Shown here piece by piece: positions 42,101 through 50,100 of a DNA stretch of 64,000 bases. Numbering within the stretch: the first letter of the stretch is position 1; each line of letters starts with the position of its first letter. The stretch is from positions 6,306,001 to 6,370,000 of the forward strand of contig NZ_SNWR01000001.1 in assembly GCF_004362215.1 (NCBI RefSeq), given 5' to 3'. Below the pieces are notes generated by a model. It searched no databases. It saw nothing but the letters and a program-made list of their open reading frames with translations, and was not told where the DNA came from. A program made the position numbers and the translations under genes. The DNA comes from Paractinoplanes brasiliensis (lineage in GTDB: Bacteria > Actinomycetota > Actinomycetes > Mycobacteriales > Micromonosporaceae).

Positions 42101-45100
42101 CCCCGGTCGTCACCGTGGCGGAGGGCCGGGCCGCGTCCTCGGCCGCGCAGCAGGCCCTGTGCGGGGTGTTCGCCGAGGTGCTGGGCCTGCCCCGGGTGGG
42201 CGTCGACGACTCGTTCTTCGACCTCGGCGGCCACTCGCTGCTGGCCACCCGCCTCGTCGCCCGGGTGCGGTCCGTGCTGGGTGTGGAGCTCGGGGTCCGG
42301 GACCTGTTCGAGGCCCCGACGGTCGCCGCGCTGGCCGAGCGGGTCGCCGGCGCGCCCGGCGCACCGGCCCTCGCCCTGCCGCTGCCGCGTCCCGAGCGGC
42401 TGCCGTTGTCGTACGCGCAGCAGCGCCTGTGGTTGATCCACCAGATGGCCGGTCCGGACGCGACCTACAACATCCCGATCGTGCTGCGGCTGAGCGGCGA
42501 CCTCGACGTGGCCGCGCTGCGGTCCGCGGTCCGCGACGTGATCGAGCGCCACGAGAGCCTGCACACCGTGATCGGGCACGACGGCGGCGGCACGGACGGC
42601 CGGCTGATCGTCCGGCGCGACGCGGAGGCCGGTCTGACAGTGGCGCCGGTGGCCCCGGACGAGCTCGAACCCGCTCTGGGCGAGGCCGCTCGGGCCGGGT
42701 TCGACCTCACCACCGACCTGCCGGCGCGGTTCCACCTGTTCACTCTCGCGCCCGACGAGCAGGTCCTGCTCATCGTGCTGCACCACATCGCGGGCGACGG
42801 CGAGTCGCTGCCGATCCTCGCCGGTGACCTCGCGGCGGCGTACCGGGCGCGGCTCGCCGGTGACGCTCCCGGGTGGCCGGAGCTGACCGTGCAGTACGCC
42901 GATTTCGCGGTGTGGCAACGCGAACGGCTGGGTGTGGAGTCCGACCCGGAGTCCGAACTGGGCCGTCAGCTGGCCTTCTGGCAGGAGTCCCTGGCCGGCC
43001 TGCCGGACGAGCTGGTGCTTCCCGCGGACCGCCCGCGGCCGCTGGGGGCCCTGCACCGGGCCGGGCGAATCTCGTTCACTGTGCCCGCCGCCGTGCACGA
43101 CCGGATCGTGGCGCTGGCCCGCGAGTGCCGGGCTACGCCCTTCATGGTGGTGCAGGCCGCGCTGGCGGTGCTGCTGTCCCGGCTCGGCGGGGGAGCCGAC
43201 GTGCCGATCGGGTCGCCGGTCGCCGGGCGGCGCCACGACGCGCTGGCCGGCGTGGTCGGGTTCTTCGTCAACACGCTGGTGCTGCGCACCGACGTGTCCG
43301 GCGATCCGGCCTTCGCCGACCTGGTGGCGCGGGTGCGGGAGTTCGACCTGGCGGCGTTCGAGCACCAGGACGTCCCGTTCGACCGGCTCGTCGAGGCGAT
43401 GCGGCCGCAGCGCTCGGTGTCCCGGCACCCGCTCTTCCAGGTGGTCCTCACGTTCGACGAGGCCGGCGGCGACGCGCTCGCCGCGGTCTCCGGCATGCCC
43501 GGCGTCACGGTGCGGCCGGGCGAGGTCGAGCTGGGGGTGGCCAAGTTCGACCTGACCTTCGCCCTCACCGAGCAGCACGACGACGACGGCCGCCCGGCCG
43601 GCTGCGCCGGATCCCTGGAGTACAGCGCCGACCGGTTCGACCCGCTGACCGCCGAGCGCCTGGCCAAGCGTCTGGTGCTGCTGCTCGAGCAGACGACGGG
43701 CCGGCCGGGCAGCCGGGTGTCCTCGTTCGACCTGCTGGTCGACGACGAGCGGACGAACCTGCTGGAAACCTGGGCCGCCGCCGAACTGCCGGTCCCGATC
43801 GCGTCGGTGCCCGAACTGGTTGCCCGCCACGCGGCCGAGCGTCCGGAATCGGCGGCTGTGCGGTTCGACGGCCGCACCCTGTCCCATGGGGAGCTGAACA
43901 CGCGGGCGAACCGGCTCGCCCACCGGCTGCTTCGCCTCGGGGTCGGCCCGGAGTCCCGCGTGGCCGTGCTGATGGACCGTTCGGAGCACCTGGTGCCGAC
44001 CCTGCTCGGGATCGTCAAGACCGGCGCCGCGTACGTGCCCCTCAGCGCGGCCAACCCCGACGGTCGCCTGGAGTGGCTGCTGAGCAGCGTCGGAGCGGGC
44101 TTCCTGCTGGTCGACGAGCCGAACCGGGCCCGGGCGGAGGGGCTGAACACCGATGTCACCGTGCTGTCCGCCGACGTCGAGCCCGCCGCGTCGCTGCCGG
44201 ACACCGATCCGGCCGTCGCGATCTCACCCCGGTGCCTCGCGTACGTGATGTTCACGTCCGGCTCCAGCGGTCAGCCCAAGGGCGTCGCGATCACCCACCT
44301 CGACATCGCGGCGATGGCCGGCGACCGGTACTGGGACGACGTCTCGCAGCGGGTGGCGATGCAGTCCCCGCACGCCTGGGACGGCTCGGTCCTGGAGATG
44401 TGGGTTCCGTTGATCCGCGGCGGATGCGTGGTCGTGGCCCCGCCCGGCGACGTGGACGTCGACGTGATGGCGAGGCTCATCCGCGAGAACGACGTCACCT
44501 CGATGTTCATGACCACCGGCCTGTTCCGGGTGATCGCCGAGGAACAGCCGGAGGCCTTCGCCATGGTGCGCCAGGTGGCGGCCGGCGGCGACGCGCTGCC
44601 CGCCGCCGCGGTGCGCCGGGTCCTCGAGCACGCGCCCGCGGCCCGGGTGGTCAACGCGTACGGGCCGACGGAGGCGACGGCCATGTGCCTGGCCTACACC
44701 GCCGCTCCGGAGCTGTCGGGCACCTGGCCGGCCGCGGTGCCGATCGGCCGGTCCGCCGACAACATGCGCAACTACCTGCTCGACGAGGGGCTGCGCCTGG
44801 TCCCGCCGGGCGCGGTGGGCGAGATCTACACCGCCGGGGCCGGGGTCGGCCGCGGCTACTGGGGCCGCCCCGATCTGACGGCCGAGCGGTTCGTCGCCGA
44901 CCCGTACGGCCCTCCCGGTGAGCGAATGTACCGGTCCGGAGACCTGGCCCGGTGGAACGCCCAGGGGCAGATGGAGTTCATCGGCCGCGCCGACGACCAG
45001 GTGAAGGTGCGGGGCTTCCGGATCGAGCTGGGGGAGATCGAGGCGGTCGTCGCGGCCGCGCCGGGCGTGGTGTCCTGCGTCGTCGTGGTGCGGGAGGACC

Positions 45101-47046
45101 GGCCTGGCGAGAAGCGGATCGTCGCCTACGTGGTGCCCGGACCGGGCTACGACGTCGGCCGGCTGCGCACGATGATCGTGCGCAACCTGCCCGACTACAT
45201 GGCGCCGGCCGCGATCGTCGAGCTCACCGAGCTGCCGATGAGCGGGATCGGCAAGCTCGACCGCCGTGCCCTGCCGGCGCCGCAGTTCGGCTCGGAGGCC
45301 GGCCGGGCACCCGAGACCGCCGCCGAGCGGCTGCTCGTTCCGTTGTTCGCGCAGGTCCTGGGCCTGGACGAGGCGGCTGTGGACGTCGACGCGGCCTTCT
45401 TCGACCTGGGCGGCGACAGCATCATGGCGATCCAGCTGGTCGCCGCGGCCCGCCGGGCCGGTCTGGAGATCACCGCGACCGACGTCTTCACCTATCGGAC
45501 GGTGGCGGAGCTGGCGGTCGTCGCCCTCCCGGCCGGCACGGCCGAGGCCGAGCCGGTGGCGGAGGCGATCGGTGAGTTCCCCGCCTCCCCGGTCATGCAC
45601 TGGCTGGCCGAGCGCCGGGCGCCGATCCGGCGGTTCAACCAGTCCACCCTGCTCTGGTCGCCACCGGCGGTGACCCTGGAGGCGCTGGAGGCCACGGTCG
45701 CCGCGGTGCTGCGGCGGCACGACAGCCTGCGGATGCGGGTCCGCATCGCCGATCCGGGCGACGCGAACACCTGGACCTGCGTCGTCCCCGAGCCGGACAG
45801 GGAACCGTCCGGCCCGCACGTCACCCGCGTGGACGCCACCGCGTTCGGCGACGACGACCTCGACGCCGCGCTCCGCGAGCACGGCACGGCCGCGCTGGAG
45901 CGCCTGTCGCCCGAGGACGGCATGCTGCTGCAGGTCGTCTGGTTCGACCGCGGGAACCGGCCCGGCCTGGTCCTGGTGGTGGCCAACCACCTCGCCGTCG
46001 ACGGGGTGTCCTGGCGGGTCCTGCTGCCCGACCTGGTCGAGGCGTGGCAGGCCGTCACGCGCGGGCGGGAACCGGTGCTCGATCGCGCCGGCAACTCGCT
46101 GCGCCGCTGGTCGCGGGCCTCCGCCGAGCTGGCGGCGACGCCCGCGACGCGGGCCGAACTGGAGCACTGGCTCGGTGTGCTGCGCGGCGGCGCCCCGCTC
46201 GGCTCGCGCCCGCTGCAAGCCGGCGCCGACACCGTGGGCACGGCCGGCGTGCTCGAGCGGGACCTCCCGGTCGAGGTGACCCGGCACGTCCTCACCACGG
46301 TGCCTGCCGTGGTGGGCACGGGGGTGAACGACGTCCTGCTGGCCGCCCTCGCGATGGCGATGGCGCGCCGGGACAACGACCGCGGGGCGCCGCTGCTGGT
46401 CGAGGTGGAGGGACACGGGCGGACGGATCCCGCGTTGCCCGGGATGGACCTGTCCCGGACGACCGGCTGGTTCACCGCCCTGCACCCGGTGCTCCTCGAC
46501 ACCGGCGGGGTGAACCTGACCGAGGCGTACGCCGGTGGGGTGGCCGCGGGCTCGGTGCTCAAGCACGTCAAGGAGCAACTCCGCGGCGTGCCCGGCAACG
46601 GCCTGGGCTACGGCCGGCTCCGGTACCTGCGGCCGGACACCGCGGCCGCGTTCGCCGGGGCCGGGCACCCGCCGATCGGGTTCAACTACCTCGGCCGTTT
46701 CCTGGCCGACGAGACCGGCGACTGGTCGGTCGCCACCGGGCTGCCCCGCCCGCCGGGCGAGGAGGCGGACACGCCGCTCGCCCACGTCATCGAGATCAAC
46801 GCGTCGGTGACGGAGACCGCGGACGGCCCCCGGCTGACCGCCTCGTGGAGCTGGGCCGCCGCCGTCCTGCCGGAGTCCGCCGTCCGTGAGCTCGCCGACG
46901 GCTGGATCGCGGCGCTGACCGCACTGGCCGAGTACGCCCAGCGGCCCGACGCGGGTGGCCTGACGCCGCACGACCTCGCCGTGCCGGGCCTGACACAGAC
47001 CGAGATCGAAGAGTTCGAGGACGCCCTCGCACCGGACTGGGAGTAA
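36076..47046 (+). CDS. NRPS 2, modules 4-6 (C-A-T / C-A-T / C-A-T-E)
   Basis: 3656 aa from GTG 36076, which overlaps the NRPS 1 stop; GGAGG lies seven bases upstream. Approximate residues: C 7-430 (ILPLSPVQEGMLFH, a DCL signature matching the upstream D-Ser; HHIVLDG at 146), A 435-955, T 989; C 1047-1490, A 1495-2005, T 2048; C 2105-2550, A 2557-3065, T with LGGDS 3109, E 3167-end. Predicted residues: Tyr or beta-hydroxy-Tyr, Thr, and a D-configured unknown. Two small deviations: the second C domain reads HHVAGDA instead of HHxxxDG, and the E domain reads NHLAVDG, keeping the catalytic second His. TAA stop four bases before the next gene. Confidence 0.95.
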   Translation: MSRSTRPIEDILPLSPVQEGMLFHHAYDSGSADVYHVQTILDLDGPLDAARLRVAAEALVRRHIALRTSFRYESLSRAAQVVLRTAELPWAEADLSDVEPDRRDAEEQRLLDDDLRRRFDLTAPPLVRFLLVRSAPDRHRLVLTNHHIVLDGWSLPVLLKDLFAGYAAEPGAPAPADAPPPRDHYAWLARQDAAATREAWRTTLAGLTQPSLVASAATTPAEPPSSHTFELTEAESGDLAAWARGQGLTLNTVLQGAWAIVIGRLLGRDDVVFGITVAGRQPEVPEADRMVGMFVNTVPLRVVLRRSEPLAALLSRIQDEQARMLGHHHAGLAGIQQAHGLGPLFDTSMVFENYPLEAVADRPVAPGLRVRGVTGRDAAHYPLGLIAMPGARLRFRLDHRTDVLPEGTASRVAGLLLGVLRSVVAGADRPIDRLDLVDPAERRRVVEDFNRSAAELSRATLPELFEEQAARTPERVAVVCGDTRLTYAELDARANRLARYLAGRGVGAEQRVALALPRSELFVVAVLGVLKAGAVHVPVDPGYPAERISYLLADAAPALVLTTTAVAAELPAGGPEKVRLDEEDPSAGPAAEPLSDRERGGPLRPEQAAYVIYTSGSTGRPKGVVVTHAGIPSLAAAQIERFAVTEESRVLQFASPSFDAAVSEICMALFSGAALVLAPADRLRPGGPLTELLTAERITHVTLPPSALAVLDPGTLPGVGTLVVAGEACAPELVGRWSPGRRMINAYGPTESTVCVSMSDPLAGTVTPPIGRPVLNTRVYVLDHNLRPVGPGRTGELYAAGAGLARGYLGRPGLTGERFVACPFGEPGGRMYRTGDLARWSDDGQLEFLGRADQQVKLRGFRIEPGEVESALMRDPAVARAVVVVREDTPGDRRLVGYVVPGGVADPDPAAVRARLERELPEHLVPSVVVVLPDLPTTPNGKLDVAALPAPKVAGGAGGEPRTPQEELLCGIFADVLGAARVGVDESFFALGGHSLLATRLIGRIRTAFGVDVPVRVLFEKPTVAGLAEALGVAARSSGLTARPRPDRVPASPAQRRLWFLNRLQVADATYNMPMALRLTGPLDRAALAAALGDVTDRHESLRTVFAESADGPYQVIVEPAAGRPGLAEAEVDEAGLPDALARATAEGFDLAARTPLRCHLFRLGPRTHVLLLVLHHVAGDAESLLPLARDLTTAYTARHAGTAPRWEPLPVQYADFAVWQTEQLGAEDDPDSAASRALTFWRRTLAGLPDELALPTDRPRQVTGVPRGDTVPFDIPAALHGELVRLARGRQATLFMVLHAALATLLNRLGAGADIPIGTPMAHRTDAVLRDLVGIFVNTLVLRTDVSGDPAFPELLARVRQADLEAYAHQDLPFERLVEVLNPARSMARHPLFQVALNVDGATGQDAVRSLAGLPGLTAVPEPVPSAVAKFDLLFDLSERYGPDDAAEGLEGRLIYRTDLFDRATAVRLVGRFLAVLETAVREPRRPITRYDVLEPAERALVRPAPAEPVGAAGETLHRTFEDQARRTPDAVAVTAGERSVRYRELNAAANRLARLLEERGVGPESRVLILLPRTELLPQAALAVLKAGGVYVPADPGYPAERLALIAADAAPVLALTTRSLQDAVPAGVPRVLLDEVSLDDRPGTDRPGRARPGNAAYAIFTSGSTGRPKGVVVAHRQVQRLFTATRHWFEFGPGDVWTMFHSFAFDFSVWEMWGPLLHGGRLVVVPQDVSRSPADFAALVRREGVTVLNQTPSAFSQLMQAEAGPLPVRLVIFGGEALDLRRLAGFYERHAGDAPRLVNMYGITETTVHVTYRPLDQATVSGEGRSLIGATIPDLTGYVLDEHLQPAPVGVAGELYVHGAGLARGYLGRPALTAQRFVACPYDPAGAPMYRTGDVVRRTSDGDLQYVGRADDQVKIRGFRIELSEVEAVLAGEPGVEQAAVTVREDVPGDRRLHAYLVAGPGTDAAAVRARSAEVLPDYMVPATVTVLERLPMTVNGKLDRGALPAPVVTVAEGRAASSAAQQALCGVFAEVLGLPRVGVDDSFFDLGGHSLLATRLVARVRSVLGVELGVRDLFEAPTVAALAERVAGAPGAPALALPLPRPERLPLSYAQQRLWLIHQMAGPDATYNIPIVLRLSGDLDVAALRSAVRDVIERHESLHTVIGHDGGGTDGRLIVRRDAEAGLTVAPVAPDELEPALGEAARAGFDLTTDLPARFHLFTLAPDEQVLLIVLHHIAGDGESLPILAGDLAAAYRARLAGDAPGWPELTVQYADFAVWQRERLGVESDPESELGRQLAFWQESLAGLPDELVLPADRPRPLGALHRAGRISFTVPAAVHDRIVALARECRATPFMVVQAALAVLLSRLGGGADVPIGSPVAGRRHDALAGVVGFFVNTLVLRTDVSGDPAFADLVARVREFDLAAFEHQDVPFDRLVEAMRPQRSVSRHPLFQVVLTFDEAGGDALAAVSGMPGVTVRPGEVELGVAKFDLTFALTEQHDDDGRPAGCAGSLEYSADRFDPLTAERLAKRLVLLLEQTTGRPGSRVSSFDLLVDDERTNLLETWAAAELPVPIASVPELVARHAAERPESAAVRFDGRTLSHGELNTRANRLAHRLLRLGVGPESRVAVLMDRSEHLVPTLLGIVKTGAAYVPLSAANPDGRLEWLLSSVGAGFLLVDEPNRARAEGLNTDVTVLSADVEPAASLPDTDPAVAISPRCLAYVMFTSGSSGQPKGVAITHLDIAAMAGDRYWDDVSQRVAMQSPHAWDGSVLEMWVPLIRGGCVVVAPPGDVDVDVMARLIRENDVTSMFMTTGLFRVIAEEQPEAFAMVRQVAAGGDALPAAAVRRVLEHAPAARVVNAYGPTEATAMCLAYTAAPELSGTWPAAVPIGRSADNMRNYLLDEGLRLVPPGAVGEIYTAGAGVGRGYWGRPDLTAERFVADPYGPPGERMYRSGDLARWNAQGQMEFIGRADDQVKVRGFRIELGEIEAVVAAAPGVVSCVVVVREDRPGEKRIVAYVVPGPGYDVGRLRTMIVRNLPDYMAPAAIVELTELPMSGIGKLDRRALPAPQFGSEAGRAPETAAERLLVPLFAQVLGLDEAAVDVDAAFFDLGGDSIMAIQLVAAARRAGLEITATDVFTYRTVAELAVVALPAGTAEAEPVAEAIGEFPASPVMHWLAERRAPIRRFNQSTLLWSPPAVTLEALEATVAAVLRRHDSLRMRVRIADPGDANTWTCVVPEPDREPSGPHVTRVDATAFGDDDLDAALREHGTAALERLSPEDGMLLQVVWFDRGNRPGLVLVVANHLAVDGVSWRVLLPDLVEAWQAVTRGREPVLDRAGNSLRRWSRASAELAATPATRAELEHWLGVLRGGAPLGSRPLQAGADTVGTAGVLERDLPVEVTRHVLTTVPAVVGTGVNDVLLAALAMAMARRDNDRGAPLLVEVEGHGRTDPALPGMDLSRTTGWFTALHPVLLDTGGVNLTEAYAGGVAAGSVLKHVKEQLRGVPGNGLGYGRLRYLRPDTAAAFAGAGHPPIGFNYLGRFLADETGDWSVATGLPRPPGEEADTPLAHVIEINASVTETADGPRLTASWSWAAAVLPESAVRELADGWIAALTALAEYAQRPDAGGLTPHDLAVPGLTQTEIEEFEDALAPDWE
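39200..42350 (+). other. NRPS module 5 (C-A-T), Thr
   Basis: Pocket D-F-W-N-I-G-M-V-H, identical to the standard Thr code. C domain of LCL type (VPASPAQRRLWFLNRL), with HHVAGDA in place of HHxxxDG. The Thr side chain is a possible nucleophile for macrolactone formation. Confidence 0.85.
42380..47043 (+). other. NRPS module 6 (C-A-T-E), D-residue of unknown identity
   Basis: Pocket D-G-L-F-A-G-A-A-M from AWDGSVLE, FMTTGLF, VAAGGDAL and NAYGPTEATAMC. It has the TTxLF type core seen in several A domains but matches no code I know; a roomy pocket with small residues at 236, 299, 322 and 330. The E domain retains the catalytic His and EGHGR. Confidence 0.6.
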
Positions 47047-47050
47047 CGAC

Positions 47051-50000
47051 GTGACCCGACAGACCCGTACGGTCGACGACATCCTGCCGCTCTCCCCGCT
47101 GCAGGGGGGTCTGCTGTTCCACAGTGTCTTCGACGAGTCGGCGCCGGACATCTACACGGTCCAGTCGACCTTCCACCTGACCGGCCCGCTCGACGCGGAC
47201 CGGGCCGCCCGAGCCGCCGACGCCCTGCTGCAGCGCCACGCCAACCTGCGGGTGGCGTTCCGCCAGCGGGCCAACGGCGAATGGGTGCAGCTGGTCGCCA
47301 CCCGGGTGCGGCGGCCGTGGACGGAACTGGACCTGAGTCACCTCGCCGCGGAACAGGCCGACGCCGAGGCGCGCGCGGCAGCGGTGGCCGACCGGGAGCG
47401 CCGCTTCGACACCGGGCGCCCGCCGCTGATCCGGTTCCTGCTGATCCGGCTCGGCGACCTGAGTCACCGCCTGGTCCTGACCGTCCACCACACCCTGCTG
47501 GACGGCTGGTCGCTGCCGACCCTGCTCCAGGAGTTCTATGCCCTCTACCTGTCCGGCGGGGACCCGCGCGGGCTGCCCCCGGTTGTGCCCTACCGGAGCT
47601 ACCTGGAATGGCTCGGGCGGCAGGACACCGGCGCCGTCCAGGCCGCGTGGGACGACATGCTGTCCGGTCTGGCCGCACCCACCCGGGCGGCGGCCGGCCG
47701 GGCCTTCACCCCCCGGGATCCGGGCCGGGCCCAGTTCGGCCTCTCCCCGGCCGCGACCGCGGCGCTGACCGCCCGGGCCCGCGCGGCCGGGGTCACCGTC
47801 AACACGGTCGTCCAGACCGCCTGGGCGCTGGTCCTGAGCGGGATGACCGGCCGCGACGACCTGGTGTTCGGCGTGACGGTCAACGGCCGTCCGGCCGAGC
47901 TGCCCGGCGTCGAGTCGATGGTCGGCCTGTTCATCAACACGCTGCCGCTGCGGGTCCGGATCCGGCCCGGACAGACCGTCGGCGACCTGCTCACCGAGGT
48001 GCACCGGCAGCAGGTCCGGCTGACCGAGCACCAGCACGTCGGGTTGTCGGAGATCCAGCACCGCGCCGGCCTCGGGCCGCTGTTCGACACCTCCGTCGTC
48101 TTCGAGAACTTCCCGTTCGACGACTCGACCGGCCTGGCCGCGGACGCCGACGCGCTGCGGGTGACCGGGGCGGAGAGCCATTCCGCCAACCACTTCCCGC
48201 TGAGCCTGGTCGCCATGCCGCAGGACACCTTGCGGTTCAAGCTGTTCCACCAGCGGGAGCTGTTCGACGACGCGGCGGTCGCCGTCATCATCGACCGGTT
48301 CCGCCGGGTGCTGGACGAGGTGGTGAACCGGCCCGGCCAACCGACCGGCCGGGTCGAGCTGATCACGGCCGCCGAGCGGGAGGAGTCGCTGTCGTACGCG
48401 ATCGGCCCCGTGCCGCGGACGAGCGGCGGCACCCTGCCGGAGCTGTTCACCGCCCAGGCGCGCCGGACCCCGGACGCCCCCGCGGTGCTGGCCGGCGGCC
48501 GCTCGCTGACGTACCGCGAGCTCGACGCGCGGGCCAGTCACCTCGCCGGTGAGCTGATCCGCCGGGGGATCGGGCCCGGCCGTACGGTCGCTGTGCTCCT
48601 GCCACGCGGCGTCGAGCTGGTGGTGGCGCTGCTGGCGGTGGCCAAGTCGGGTGGCGCCTACGTTCCCGTCGACCCGGCGTACCCGGCCGGCCGCATCGCC
48701 GCGATCCTGCAGGGGGCGGCCCCGCGGCTCGCCGTCGCCGAGCCCGGCACGGTTCCCGAGGGCCTCGACACGCTGGCGGTCACCGACGCCGAGGCCGGCT
48801 CGTTCACCGTCGCGCCCCGCCCCCACGACCCCGCTTATCTGATCTTCACCTCCGGGTCGACCGGAAAGCCGAAGGGCGTCGTGGTCGAGCACCGGTCGCT
48901 CGGCGCCTACCTGACCCGCGGCCGCACGGCGTACCCGGACGCGGCCGGAACCGCCCTCGTCCACTCGTCGGTGGCCTTCGACCTGACCGTCACCGGGCTG
49001 TTCATCCCGCTGGTCAGCGGGGGTTGCGTGCACGTGGCCGAGCTCCCGGACGCGACCGGCGGGCCCCGGCCCACCCTCCTCAAGGGCACGCCCAGCCACC
49101 TCGCGCTGCTGGACACCCTGCCGGACACGGTCTCACCGTCCGGCACGCTGATCCTGGGCGGTGAGGCGCTGCGCGGCGAGGCGGTGCGCGGCTGGCGCGA
49201 GGCGCACCCCGAGGCGCAGGTCATCAACGCGTACGGGCCCACCGAGGCGACCGTGAACTGCCTGGAGCACCGGATTCCCGCCGGCGCCGAGGTGGCGGAC
49301 GGACCTGTGCCGATCGGCCGGCCCTTCGCCGGCGCCCGCACCTACGTGCTCGACGCCGCGCTCCGGCCGGTCGCATCGGGCGTGCCGGGCGAGCTGTACG
49401 TCGCCGGCGTGGTGCTCGCCCGTGGTTACGCCGAGCGTCCCGACCTGACCGCCGAGCGGTTCGTCGCCGATCCGTTCGGCCCCGCCGGCGAGCGGATGTA
49501 CCGCACCGGCGACCTGGTGCGGTGGCTCCCCGAGGGTGCGCTGGAGTACGTCGGCCGCGCCGACGACCAGGTGAAGCTGCGCGGCTTCCGGATCGAGCCG
49601 GGCGAGATCGAGGCGGTCGCGGCGGCCTCTCCCGGGGTGACCCGGGCGGTGGTCGTCGTCCGCGGGGAGGGGGCGGACCAGCAACTGGTCGCCTACCTGA
49701 CCCCGGGCACGGTGGGCGCCGACGCGGTGCGCGCGCACCTCGCCGCGGCCCTGCCGGAGTACATGGTGCCGGCCGCGATCGTGGTCCTCGGCGAGCTCCC
49801 GCTGACCCCGAACGGGAAGGTCGACCGCGCGGCCCTGCCGGCCCCCGAGGAGATCGTCCGGATGGCGCCGGTGCGGCGCGGCCCACGGGACCCCCGCGAG
49901 GAACTGATCGGCGAGTTGTTCGCCGGGGTCCTCGGCCGTGCCGCGGTCGGCCCGGACGACGATTTCTTCGCGCTGGGCGGCCACTCGCTGCTCGCCATCC

Positions 50001-50100
50001 GCCTGGTGAGCCGGCTGCGCTCGGCGCTGGGCACCGAGATCGGCGTACGCCACGTCTTCCAGAACCCCACCCCGGCCGCGCTGGCCCGCTCGATGGGCGA
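47051..50100 (+). other. NRPS module 7 (C-A-T), Asp or Asn
   Basis: Pocket D-L-T-K-I-G-A-V-N from FDLTVTG, KGTPSHL, LILGGEAL and AYGPTEATVNC. D-L-T-K-x-G-x-V is the Asp/Asn family, and the A-V-N ending is close to the Asp codes of calcium-dependent lipopeptides (from memory). Likely substrate of the SyrP/TauD-type hydroxylase downstream. Confidence 0.8.

Noticed and set aside
49990..50100. Missing Glu240 in the module 7 A domain (FDLTVTG) as a sign of inactivity
   Set aside because: A non-Glu residue at this place is normal in Asp/Asn-type A domains with the FDLTVT motif.
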